Source: Fidelibacterota bacterium
GTDB taxonomy: Bacteria > Fidelibacterota > UBA2242
Length of the DNA stretch: 13,657 bases
Assembly (NCBI GenBank): GCA_030655795.1
Contig: JAUSPJ010000234.1
Coordinates: forward strand, 1-13,657
Direction: 5' to 3'
Below, piece after piece: positions 1 through 7,148 of this stretch (its first letter is position 1; every line of letters begins with the position of its first letter). The position numbers and the translations under genes were made by a program. Under the pieces are notes generated by a model. That model was not told the origin of the DNA and ran no database searches. It was given only the letters and a program-made list of their open reading frames with translations.

Positions 1-992
1 TTCAATTTATGCTGGGCTACACAATGAAAATACCCAAATTCATTTAATCTTAAAGCCAGATACTCCTGCTCGGTTTGGCCCGGCGTCGGAACAAATAGGG
101 CCGGCTTGCCCAATGCAACGACTTCCATAATTGTCGAATACCCGGCCCGGCTAACAATAAGCTTGGCGCAACTCATATATTCAGACATTTTTTGCCGGTT
201 CAAATGGGCATAAATTTCCAAATTCCGGTCAGTGGAAATCGGTTTTTTCCCTCCTGGTTTTCCCAAAACAACCACACGGCGACCGGGGATTGTGTCAACC
301 TGTTTTAATATCAGTTCTTCCAGAGCCGAACGCTGCGGTTCTGGCCCTGATATCATAAACAGTATATCGATTGACTCTGTGACCGGTTTTTTTTCAATGC
401 TGGATAAAAATCCGATATACTTTAGTTTTGAATAATTTTTAAATGCCCGTGGATGCCCCAGTTTCCCGGTCAGGTTTGCGCCGCTGTCAATGTCCGGAAC
501 AATTATATGCTGAAATTTCCTAAACATCAGCCGGTTAAACCAGACACTGATAATCTCAAAACAACTGACCAGTCTCGGCAGTTTAAACCGCAACTGATGA
601 GTCATTAAGTAACTTGGGACTTTTCTCGAGTATACTCCGTATCGATTATCAGAAAAAATCAGGTCAATGTCATACTTTTTAACCAGACGCTCTGTTCGAT
701 AGTGCTCAATAAATAGCCGGGCAAGAATTCTCGGGATCTGAACCAACAGATACACAAAAAACACCGAGCTGTTGCGACTGTATCGGACATTGTAATCGGG
801 AAAATCAAGCGCTTCACAATCCGGAAACTCGTCCCGGAGCAATGCCAGCGAACATCCCGTTGACGCCAGGACAACAATGTTGTGTTCTTTAAGAGCTTTA
901 ATTATCGGAATAGAACGTGACGCATGACCAAGCCCCCAGTTTAGCACAGCGACTAAAATTCGGGTTTCATTGGATGGCGAATTACTTGTCAA
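1..992 (-). CDS. MurG/UGT-like glycosyltransferase, 3' end outside window
   Basis: 330 codons are visible and the C-terminus is cut by the window edge. The product resembles the MurG/UDP-glucuronosyltransferase-like proteins common in Bacteroidota, usually about 340-370 residues. The N-terminal acceptor domain has the hallmark NWGLGHASRSIPII at residues 18-31, a glycine-rich turn after the first beta strand, and later a PDYNVRYSR segment. The C-terminal donor-binding domain carries SRAGYSTIMEVVALGKP from residue 281 and then PTPGQTEQEYLA, the usual nucleotide-sugar-binding signature. There is no usable ATG. I chose the TTG at 990-992 because AGGA lies 9 bases upstream and the conserved strand begins about 10 codons later. 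It likely transfers a sugar from a nucleotide donor at the cytoplasmic membrane face; donor and acceptor are unknown. It is divergent from the radical SAM gene, with a 135-bp gap. Confidence 0.85.
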   Translation of the reverse strand, partial: MTSNSPSNETRILVAVLNWGLGHASRSIPIIKALKEHNIVVLASTGCSLALLRDEFPDCEALDFPDYNVRYSRNSSVFFVYLLVQIPRILARLFIEHYRTERLVKKYDIDLIFSDNRYGVYSRKVPSYLMTHQLRFKLPRLVSCFEIISVWFNRLMFRKFQHIIVPDIDSGANLTGKLGHPRAFKNYSKLKYIGFLSSIEKKPVTESIDILFMISGPEPQRSALEELILKQVDTIPGRRVVVLGKPGGKKPISTDRNLEIYAHLNRQKMSEYMSCAKLIVSRAGYSTIMEVVALGKPALFVPTPGQTEQEYLALRLNEFGYFHCVAQHKL

Positions 993-1127
993 CTGGCGTT
1001 TTCCTGTACCGTTAATTTGATTTGAAACATGGCGTGCAAAGTTACAATTAAAACTAAAAACATCAAATGTACTTATTTTCAGACACCGGCTATTGTTTAT
1101 ACATTACACTATTCGTACTTTTCAAAG

Positions 1128-2487
1128 ATGAATACACGAAAAATCCTGTTAATCAATCCCTGGATCGCCGATTTTGCCGCCTATGATTTGTGGGCCAAAC
1201 CGCTGGGGCTTTTATATATCGGCAAATTTTTACGTAACTATGGATATGATCTTCGTTTAATTGATCTGACCGACCGGCTAAGGTGGGGAAATGGCAAGTC
1301 GTCAATGCCAATAAGTGGTCGGGGTAAATATCATAAAACAATCATTCCGAAACCGGCGGCCGTCGCTCACGTACCCCGTCAATACGGTCTGTATGGAGCA
1401 ACCTGTGAGCAGTTTATTTCAGAACTGAAATCAATTGAGGTTCCAAATCTGATTCTGGTGACATCTCACATGAGCTACTGGTATCCGGGTGTTTCCGAAA
1501 CAGTCAAATTTCTGCGTGATTACTTTCCTGAATCGAAAATAGTACTCGGCGGAACCTATGCCACATTATTCCCTGACCATGCCCGCCAAATCATTCAGCC
1601 GGATTATCTGATTACCGGTTACGGTGAAAAACAGTCACTACAGCTGGCCGATTCTCTGTTCGGAATTACCCGTGACTATAGCGCTGTTCCCAACACACTT
1701 GATTCCGGCATTCTACCCTGGGATTTGTATCCGCGCCTGCCCGGCGGCTGCCGGGCTGCTGACGTCCCGTGGCTGTCCGATGCATTGTGATTACTGCGCC
1801 ACGCCCTTTTTGCATCCTAATTTCATACAGAGAAGCCCCGAGGATGTCATCGCTGAAATAGTACATTTGAACACCCGGATGAATGTTCTGGAATTCGCTT
1901 TCTATGACGACGCCCTGTTCACCAATAAGAAACATCACATAATCCCGATTTTAAAAAGTATTATTAAACACAAAATTCAGGCAACGTTTCATACGCCCAA
2001 CGGGCTGTTTGCCCGTGACATTGATCTTAATCTGGCACAACTGATGAAAGAATCGGGGTTTAAAACCATCCGGCTGAGCCTGGAATCTATTATCCCGGAG
2101 TTACAGAAAGCCTCCACAAATAAGGTGTCAACACACCATTTTGAATGCGCTTTGGATAACCTTGAGTCCGCCGGATTTCAACGCAAAGATATTGAAACCT
2201 ACCTGATCATGGGGCTCCCCGGCCAGAAGTATCCGGACATCGAAATTACCCTGCGCTATGTGTTCGAACTGGGAGCCCTGTCTCGCTTAGCGGCCTATAC
2301 GTCAATTCCACACACTGCATCCTGGGATATGGCTAAAATGGCTGGCTCTGTTTGGGACGAAATGGACCCATTGCTCACAAATAATACACTTTATCCCTGC
2401 GCCACGGCGGATTTTCCTGTGGAAAAATTCACCAAATTGCGCCAACTTTCAAATCAGTTAAATGCTAATGTAAAAAGTGAGACTTGA
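1128..2487 (+). pseudogene. B12-binding domain radical SAM protein, frameshifted
   Basis: The gene is readable in two frames that together make one protein. The first frame runs from ATG 1128 and holds a cobalamin-binding-like Rossmann domain (ILLINPW at the start, PLGLLYIGKFLRNYGY, then VLGGTYATLFPDH) and reaches the conserved WDLYPRLP linker near 1737. It then leaves frame and stops at 1790. The second frame carries AGLLTSRGCP and the [4Fe-4S]-SAM motif CPMHCDYC (cysteine codons at 1774, 1786 and 1795), followed by a radical SAM barrel and stop TGA at 2485-2487. The span of 1360 bp is one base over a multiple of three, so a single extra base around 1738-1756 explains it; repaired length is about 452 residues. 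An upstream in-frame ATG at 1029 is possible, but the added 33 residues look non-coding. Substrate is unknown. Either a real loss of function or a sequence error at a GC-rich inverted repeat. Confidence 0.85.
1740..1755. repeat. Perfect 6-bp inverted repeat at the frameshift
   Basis: CCCGGC (1740-1745) and GCCGGG (1750-1755) are exact reverse complements separated by GGCT, so a stable hairpin can form. It sits exactly in the interval where the radical SAM reading frame is lost, which makes polymerase slippage or a sequencing indel plausible. Confidence 0.6.
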
Positions 2488-2496
2488 GGACAATTT

Positions 2497-3033
2497 ATGG
2501 GCATGATAAAACCGGCAATTCGCGCACACCCTTTTGTTGCGGTCATGTTCAACCGGGAGGACCAGTTAAAAAAAATTCTGGACGTTCTGGAAAATCGTTT
2601 TGGAAGTATAATGTCTGCCGGGCCAATTTATAGGGTCTCCGATTTTTCTGATTATTATGAAAAGGAGTTTGGCGATCAGCTGCAAAAGCAGCTCTTTGTT
2701 TTCCAAAACCCGACCAGTCTGGAAAATTTTTACCAAATTAAAGTCCGGACAAATGAACTTGAACTCGATACAGATCCCGGAACCCGCCGGCGAATTCTGA
2801 ATATTGATCCCGGCTATCTGGAGCCTTCAAAACTAGTATTGTACTCCAGTAAAAACTTTTCCCACCGGACGTACTGTGGCGCGGGCATTTTTGCTGAAGT
2901 CACCATGTCGTTTTCCCACGGCGATTTTATCCGTTTGCCCTGGACGTATAACGATTATTATTGGGAAGAAAACCGCCGGTTTTTACTGGACGCACGAAAG
3001 CAAATCGTCCAAATGACCCGCAAAAATTTATAG
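2497..3033 (+). CDS. DUF4416 family protein
   Basis: 178 residues, full length for the DUF4416 family, whose function is not known. The family pattern is clear: an opening hydrophobic strand (PFVAVMFN), FSDYYEKEFGDQL in the first third, a central TNELE segment followed by RRILNIDPGYLEPSKLVLYS, then NFSHRTYCGAGIFAEVT and a C-terminal LPWTYNDYY. The conserved D, Y, H and R residues suggest a small enzyme or ligand-binding protein, but this is inference. The start at ATG 2497 is supported by GAGGA at 2486-2490. It begins 9 bases after the stop of the radical SAM gene, so the two are almost certainly one transcript; pairing of DUF4416 with radical SAM genes is known to me from other genomes. Its last 6 bases overlap the convergent cyclase gene. 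Confidence 0.88.
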   Translation: MGMIKPAIRAHPFVAVMFNREDQLKKILDVLENRFGSIMSAGPIYRVSDFSDYYEKEFGDQLQKQLFVFQNPTSLENFYQIKVRTNELELDTDPGTRRRILNIDPGYLEPSKLVLYSSKNFSHRTYCGAGIFAEVTMSFSHGDFIRLPWTYNDYYWEENRRFLLDARKQIVQMTRKNL

Positions 3034-3681
3034 AAACGCCAGCGCTCTTACCGGCGCTCCTTCCGTATTCATCTTTAAAGGCAACGCACAGAAATCAAAC
3101 AGTTCATTTTCCGGCAGATTATCTAAGCCACATAAATTTTCAACCGCCAGTCGGCCGGCGCCAAGCCAGATATGATGAACCGGATAATTGTTCTTTTTAG
3201 CGTCAGCCGCGTCAATGCTGGGAAAATCCACTCCAATTCCACTAATATCTGTCCCGGCCAAAATCTCTACTGTTTTTGTGGACAGATAAGGATGATCTGA
3301 AAAGTAATTGTCTTTCCCCCAGTCTTTATCAAAACCGGTATTAAATAAAATCCAAGCCGGATTTTTATCTCTGATCAGTTTACGTTCTTCCGCTGTTAGT
3401 TTGATTGCGCCGTTTTGCTTTTCGTTTTTATTCAAACAAATCGCTTTCCCGAAAAATCTGTCTATCTGAAAGTCCAGCAATGTTTTCCCTTCCGGAAAAA
3501 AATGACGCGGCGCTTCGATATGTGTGCCATAGTGAGAGCCCAGCCGAATGGACGACAGAGTAATTCCGTCACCATGGATATTACTTACAGTCGTAATTTG
3601 CGGTTTAGGGCGGTCGCCGGGGTATATCGGCATCCCGGTGTGAAGTTCATGGCTTAAATCAATAATTCGTTTATACGCCAT
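3028..3681 (-). CDS. Cyclase family protein (arylformamidase/KynB-like fold)
   Basis: 217 residues, normal length for the cyclase family (PF04199) of metal-dependent hydrolases that includes kynurenine formamidase KynB and isatin hydrolase. The metal-site motif HxGTHxDxPxH is seen at residues 50-60 as HYGTHIEAPRH, with Glu replacing the usual Asp at position 56. The N-terminal IDLSHELHTGMPIYPGD and the later GVDFPSIDAAD block are also typical. The enzyme is presumably cytoplasmic, since no signal peptide is seen. Substrate cannot be assigned; no kynurenine pathway gene is nearby, so KynB should not be assumed. Start ATG at 3679-3681 follows AGGA. It is the last gene of a minus-strand run, 25 bp after the nitroreductase, and its stop overlaps the end of the convergent DUF4416 gene. 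Confidence 0.87.
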   Translation of the reverse strand: MAYKRIIDLSHELHTGMPIYPGDRPKPQITTVSNIHGDGITLSSIRLGSHYGTHIEAPRHFFPEGKTLLDFQIDRFFGKAICLNKNEKQNGAIKLTAEERKLIRDKNPAWILFNTGFDKDWGKDNYFSDHPYLSTKTVEILAGTDISGIGVDFPSIDAADAKKNNYPVHHIWLGAGRLAVENLCGLDNLPENELFDFCALPLKMNTEGAPVRALAFL

Positions 3682-3706
3682 TCCGTGATTATTCCTATTT
3701 CATATA

Positions 3707-4330
3707 TCACACGGTCTGGGCCAGTATGATATGCTGTTCGGGCCGTAAGTTCATTTCGGCCGCCAGTTCTTTCCTGTCAAACCAGCCCCGTACAACTGTC
3801 GCCAATCCCTCGGCGGCACAATATAAATAGACGTTCTGGCTGATAAACCCGGAGTCGGTGGCCGAATAAAATTTCTTCGACTCTTCATCGCCTTTCATTT
3901 TATCGTAATCGGCAACATAGATGAGGTTAACCGGCGCAGTCTCTGTAAACTTCTGCTTTCCCGTCTTACTGCGAATATCGTTGGCATGAATAAAAACCAG
4001 GATGTGGTCTTTGGCGTTATGCAAATACAGCCCGGTTTTCAGGGCAACATAAATATCGATTTCCTGATCGTTGTGAGCGGTTGGGGCCGTCCGCTTTTCG
4101 CTGTCCGGTCGGTTTACACCTGCGGCCGCCCAGAGCAAATCCGATAATTGCTGTAAGGACAGCTCCTTTTCCGAGAAAGAACGTTCGGAGCGGCGATTTT
4201 TCAAGGCCTCATACAGTGACACGTCATTTTGAAATTGAGGTGGAGACAAGCGAATATCTTCGGCCAATGATGGTAAATATATCAGCATAATCAGTACGCC
4301 TACAGTTATTCTTTTTTCAAACTGTTTCAT
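3707..4330 (-). CDS. Exported SagB/ThcOx-type nitroreductase family protein
   Basis: 207 residues. Residues 1-22 form a signal peptide (KR-rich start, hydrophobic TVGVLIMLIYLP, then SLAED), so the protein probably acts outside the cytoplasm. The mature part is a nitroreductase-fold flavoprotein of the SagB/ThcOx type: LYEALKNRRSERSFSEKELS near residue 40 is the FMN-phosphate-binding region, then LSDLLWAAAGVNRPD, a TAPTAHNDQEIDIYVAL block, and a C-terminal GFISQNVYLYCAAEGLATVVRGW. It ends abruptly at HIILAQTV, where relatives I recall continue a few residues with a GYP-type ending. The ATG at 4330 is preceded by a near-perfect AGGAGG; an upstream in-frame start at 4387 would overlap the membrane-protein gene and destroy the signal peptide, so I rejected it. 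Its start is 13 bp after the stop of the upstream membrane-protein gene. Probably an FMN-dependent oxidoreductase; substrate unknown. Confidence 0.86.
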   Translation of the reverse strand: MKQFEKRITVGVLIMLIYLPSLAEDIRLSPPQFQNDVSLYEALKNRRSERSFSEKELSLQQLSDLLWAAAGVNRPDSEKRTAPTAHNDQEIDIYVALKTGLYLHNAKDHILVFIHANDIRSKTGKQKFTETAPVNLIYVADYDKMKGDEESKKFYSATDSGFISQNVYLYCAAEGLATVVRGWFDRKELAAEMNLRPEQHIILAQTV

Positions 4331-4343
4331 ATTTCCTCCTTTT

Positions 4344-5144
4344 TCATCGCTGTAAATGTGAATTAAACAAATGGTGTCGGATATCATGGAGCTGTGTCCG
4401 CAGCTCTTTTCCGGTATATTGAATGACCTTTCGATATCTGATCAATAACCTTATTGAGCCGGAAAAAACAATTATTTCTCCCACACCAAACATAACCCAG
4501 TTGAATTTTTCCGGAGTATAGGCATAAACCACTTTCAGAAACTCGTGATTCTGGGACAGCGTTAAAAATTTTGACAGATAATTTCCTTGCACGATAAGCG
4601 CTGAATAATTCAAGACAAAACTTGCGAATATCAAGCCGGTACCAAAAAGTAACAAAAGCCAATCTTCGGTTTTAAGAAAAACCTGACCGTTCGCCTCCTC
4701 AAGCAAAAGTAGGCTGGTTCCCAACCAAATCATCGTCAGTGATACAATGACCGGAGCCAGCACTGGTCCCAGCCACGGCAGTGGAATTAAAAACAGAATG
4801 TCCCAGGTCAACAGCGACGGCGGCCAATCCAAGAAGAGTTTCAGGGCAATATAATAGATGATATCCCAGGCGGCAAAACTGATCAGGAAGTAGGCCATCT
4901 TTTGAATACCGTTTTTACCAACTAAAAATCCCAGTGCAAGGAGCATTAAAATAGTTGCGACTTCCCGAACCAGTTCCACCATATACATTTGGGGCGAAAC
5001 GGGACTCATGGGAAAGCCGAAGCCCGCAGGATAATAAATGTCCCTCAGATAAACGACAACAATCGCCTCCAGAAAGCCCATCGCCAGGCCAAAAATACCG
5101 ACCCAGAACAGTTTTTCAATAAGGTTTTTTGATATAATTCTCAC
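4344..5144 (-). CDS. Conserved six-helix membrane protein of unknown function
   Basis: 266 residues with about six hydrophobic segments: roughly 12-32, 60-76, 82-104, 113-148 (long, perhaps two helices), 162-184 and 215-235. The strongest-looking conserved features are GFLEAIVVVYLRDIYYPAGF at the start, FAAWDIIYYIALK in the third helix and LTWDILFLIPLPWLGPVLAP in the fourth. The charged and aromatic residues inside these helices (E, D, W, Y) suggest a ligand- or metal-handling role rather than a simple anchor, but no function can be assigned. Start is GTG at 5142-5144; a Shine-Dalgarno sequence is weak. It lies 60 bp after the Nif3-family gene and 13 bp before the nitroreductase, so co-transcription is likely. 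I recall similar uncharacterised proteins in FCB-group genomes. Confidence 0.8.
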   Translation of the reverse strand: MRIISKNLIEKLFWVGIFGLAMGFLEAIVVVYLRDIYYPAGFGFPMSPVSPQMYMVELVREVATILMLLALGFLVGKNGIQKMAYFLISFAAWDIIYYIALKLFLDWPPSLLTWDILFLIPLPWLGPVLAPVIVSLTMIWLGTSLLLLEEANGQVFLKTEDWLLLLFGTGLIFASFVLNYSALIVQGNYLSKFLTLSQNHEFLKVVYAYTPEKFNWVMFGVGEIIVFSGSIRLLIRYRKVIQYTGKELRTQLHDIRHHLFNSHLQR

Positions 5145-5204
5145 CGATCACGCTCACAAACCTTAATCACATAATAGTACGGGGAAGCAGAAAACGTGAA
5201 AGAA

Positions 5205-5957
5205 TTAAACCGGATTTGGAATATCAATAAATTCTACCTTAAGATTAAATTTTCCAGACAAATGATTGCCCAGCGCCCTAATTCCAAATCGCTCGGTGGC
5301 ATAATGGCCGGCCGCCACAAAGTGAATTTTTTCTTCCTTTGCCAGATGCATTACAAATTCCGAGGCTTCACCGGTAATATACATATCCATGTCGGCCAAG
5401 ATGGCCTGTTTAATATCTTTTTGGGCGCCGCCTGTTATTATTCCAACATGCTCAAGCAGCTTCGGCCCGAAAGGGAAGAGCAGCGCATCCGGATTAATGG
5501 CTCGCTTGATCACTTCAAAGATATCTGCATATGGCGTCGCCAGCATTTTGGCTCTGACGCCAACCATATTACCTTCGTGTTCACCAAAAGGTTGGATTTC
5601 GACCAGACCGAGAAGCTCTGCGATTTGGGCGGCATTGCCATATTTCATATGAGCATCCAGGGGCAGGTGGTATCCAAACAGGTTTATGTCTTTTTCAAGC
5701 AGCAGTTTGACTCGCTGTTTATAGCCTCCCCGGTAAACCGGTCTTTCAAAATTCCAGATGATTCCATGGTGAACCAGAACAGCATCGGCCTGCATTTCAA
5801 TGGCCTTTTCAAATAATTCTACCGATGCGCTGACGGCGGTAACAATTGTTTTGATCTCATCACGTCCCTCGACCTGCAATCCATTGGGACCATAGTCAGA
5901 AAAACTAGAAACGTCCAGCAATTCATCCAGATATTTTAATATTTCATTCCGTTGCAT
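5205..5957 (-). CDS. Nif3-like dinuclear metal-center protein
   Basis: 250 residues, the short form of the Nif3/YbgI/DUF34 family without the inserted PII-like domain. Metal-ligand motifs are all present: VLVHHGIIW (His 63-64), YHLPLDAH (His 97, Asp 101) and the C-terminal GHYATERFG (His 218, Glu 222). The N-terminal YGPNGLQVEG is also diagnostic. The family forms ring-shaped hexamers with two metal ions per subunit; it is often labelled GTP cyclohydrolase 1 type 2, but the true cellular role is unsettled. Start ATG 5957 follows GGAG with 7 bases of spacing. It is the first gene of the minus-strand run that continues with the membrane protein, nitroreductase and cyclase, so any promoter should lie in 5958-6178. 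Confidence 0.93.
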   Translation of the reverse strand: MQRNEILKYLDELLDVSSFSDYGPNGLQVEGRDEIKTIVTAVSASVELFEKAIEMQADAVLVHHGIIWNFERPVYRGGYKQRVKLLLEKDINLFGYHLPLDAHMKYGNAAQIAELLGLVEIQPFGEHEGNMVGVRAKMLATPYADIFEVIKRAINPDALLFPFGPKLLEHVGIITGGAQKDIKQAILADMDMYITGEASEFVMHLAKEEKIHFVAAGHYATERFGIRALGNHLSGKFNLKVEFIDIPNPV

Positions 5958-6057
5958 AATTTATCTCCATTCTGAGTGGCTCAACTTTTAAATCAATATA
6001 CAAAATCGCAGGAATAAATGGAACGTTTACTAATTATTTTCATATATATGGTTGGTA

Positions 6058-6088
6058 TTGACACGTGGTTTTCGGTCTGTTTTCTAAT
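6058..6088 (+). promoter_or_regulatory. Possible sigma-70-like promoter
   Basis: A perfect TTGACA (6058-6063) is followed 19 bases later by TCTAAT (6083-6088), five of six matches to a -10 box. The spacing is longer than ideal. It would drive the 44-residue ORF and the acetyltransferase. Weak evidence on its own. Confidence 0.3.
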
Positions 6089-6178
6089 AGAGAAATTTAT
6101 TACATTATTGATAATGGTATCCCACAAACCACAGACAGAATCATTGTTTACTGAACAGACACAAGGAGCCCGCTTTTT

Positions 6179-6313
6179 ATGGACGACATTCCCATTATTG
6201 AATCGACAAAAGACCGCGACGAAGAACTTGTTAGCAGAATCCGTACACGAATTAATGAAGTTGAAGAGCTGATCGAAGCCATGAAGTCCAAATTACCCGG
6301 CAACTTTCAATAG
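6179..6313 (+). CDS. Small acidic helical protein, 44 residues, unknown
   Basis: I do not recognise this short ORF. It begins MDDIPIIESTKDRDEE and continues with a strongly amphipathic helical stretch (LVSRIRTRINEVEELIEAMKSKL, in which hydrophobic residues recur every three or four positions), ending GNFQ. It contains no cysteine or membrane segment. Support for its being real is a good AAGGAG at 6163-6168 placed 10 bases before ATG 6179, and a composition that looks protein-like. A competing ORF at 6018-6272 in another frame lacks a Shine-Dalgarno sequence and has an unnatural composition. The acetyltransferase starts 51 bases downstream, so they may share a transcript. Confidence 0.45.
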   Translation: MDDIPIIESTKDRDEELVSRIRTRINEVEELIEAMKSKLPGNFQ

Positions 6314-6364
6314 AAAAAGCATTACTGTGCTATGAAGTAACCATACTTTAAACAATTCCAAAAA

Positions 6365-6793
6365 ATGTTTAAAACAATATCCACACTCGATGATCTTATT
6401 AAAGTGTTTATTGTCCGCGGAATTGTCTTTATGGATGAACAAAACGTTCCTTATGACATTGAAATGGATGAACACGAATACAGCGCGCTGCATATTTTAG
6501 GAGAGATTGACGGCGAGCCGGTGGCGGCCGTCCGTCTGCGGTTTTTAAATGACTGGGCCAAACTGGAGCGGATTGCCGTCCGAAAAGAATACCGCAATCG
6601 CGGATATGGACACGATATCGTTGATTTTATGTTGGCCGTAGCCCGGGAAAGAGGGTATCATAAATTCAAAATGCACGCCCAGGCACATCTCTGTGATTAT
6701 TACGCTAATCACGGTTTCAACGTTCAGGGCCCCGGATTTAAAGAAGCCGATATTGATCACTATTTAATGGTCATGGAAGAAAATTTCATTTAA
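6365..6793 (+). CDS. GNAT family N-acetyltransferase
   Basis: 142 residues, typical for a single GNAT domain that uses acetyl-CoA. The N-terminal part (IVRGIVFMDEQNVPYDIEMDEHE) is like the ElaA/YjcF group, where a short acidic loop precedes the core sheet. Strand four is followed by motif A, LERIAVRKEYRNRGYGHDIV, containing the pyrophosphate-binding R/QxxGxG pattern at residues 77-82 (RNRGYG). The C-terminal YHKFKMHAQAHLCDYYANHGF is the usual motif B with the conserved Tyr. The acceptor substrate is unknown. The ATG at 6365 has an A-rich but not Shine-Dalgarno leader. Confidence 0.9.
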   Translation: MFKTISTLDDLIKVFIVRGIVFMDEQNVPYDIEMDEHEYSALHILGEIDGEPVAAVRLRFLNDWAKLERIAVRKEYRNRGYGHDIVDFMLAVARERGYHKFKMHAQAHLCDYYANHGFNVQGPGFKEADIDHYLMVMEENFI

Positions 6794-6857
6794 TATTCGA
6801 AATCGCGACAACAAAGCGGCAGACAATATCGTCTCAGTATGTGACTGATAAATAACC

Positions 6858-7096
6858 ATGACAGATACTGCAGACCAGTGAAAACCAACATTTTTCCGAG
6901 ACCTGTTTGATCGGCGGTTTCCCCAGATCATTTTTATCTATTTGGGCGTCTGCTGAATAATCCGGAAACAGGACTTGTCGCTTCTTCGATGCTTTCAGGA
7001 CGTACGGACTGGACCGGAAACATACAAGTAATAAACGGACAGGCAGCCAGAGCAGCCAAACTTTTTTACAACTCGATTAATAAACTTCCATCATAA
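6858..7096 (+). pseudogene. Decayed coding remnant, family not recognised
   Basis: This sits in the 355-bp stretch between the acetyltransferase and the MFS gene, which holds no intact gene. From ATG 6858 one frame reads MTDTADQ, an in-frame TGA, then KPTFFRDLFDRRFPQ. From about 6920 protein-like sequence continues in a different frame: DHFYLFGRLLNNPETGLVAS, followed by SMLSGRTDWTGNIQVINGQA and ARAAKLFYNSINKLPS, ending at TAA 7094-7096. The second frame alone is open from 6911 but has no start codon before its interior. The composition, with a smooth helix near the end, looks like the C-terminus of a real enzyme. A missing base near 6918-6924 would join the frames. I cannot name the family. 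Confidence 0.45.
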
Positions 7097-7127
7097 AAAC
7101 GCCCCCCGATATTTCTCCGGGAGGCGT
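7092..7127 (-). terminator. Rho-independent terminator of the MFS gene
   Basis: A 10-bp stem pairs 7099-7108 with 7118-7127 (one C-A mismatch), with a 9-base loop. On the minus strand the stem is followed by five T residues (the A run at 7095-7099), and it lies just downstream of the MFS stop. Confidence 0.8.
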
Positions 7128-7148
7128 CATTTGATAGCGCAGTAATAT

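Noticed and set aside
1738..1756. Programmed +1 frameshifting in the radical SAM gene
   Set aside because: No known slippery codon-stop arrangement is present, and this family is not known to use recoding; an indel is simpler.
3028..3681. Naming the cyclase-family gene kynB
   Set aside because: No kynurenine pathway gene is nearby, and the family has many substrates; only the fold is supported.
5196..5816. A 206-codon open frame on the + strand
   Set aside because: It lies wholly opposite the Nif3-family gene, whose metal-binding motifs are clear, and its own translation resembles no family.
6018..6272. An 84-codon + strand ORF beginning MERLLIIFIYM
   Set aside because: It has no Shine-Dalgarno sequence, an odd composition, and overlaps the better supported 44-residue ORF in another frame.
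6879..6881. In-frame TGA as a selenocysteine codon
   Set aside because: No SECIS-like structure or selenoprotein family is apparent, and the frame is broken again shortly after.
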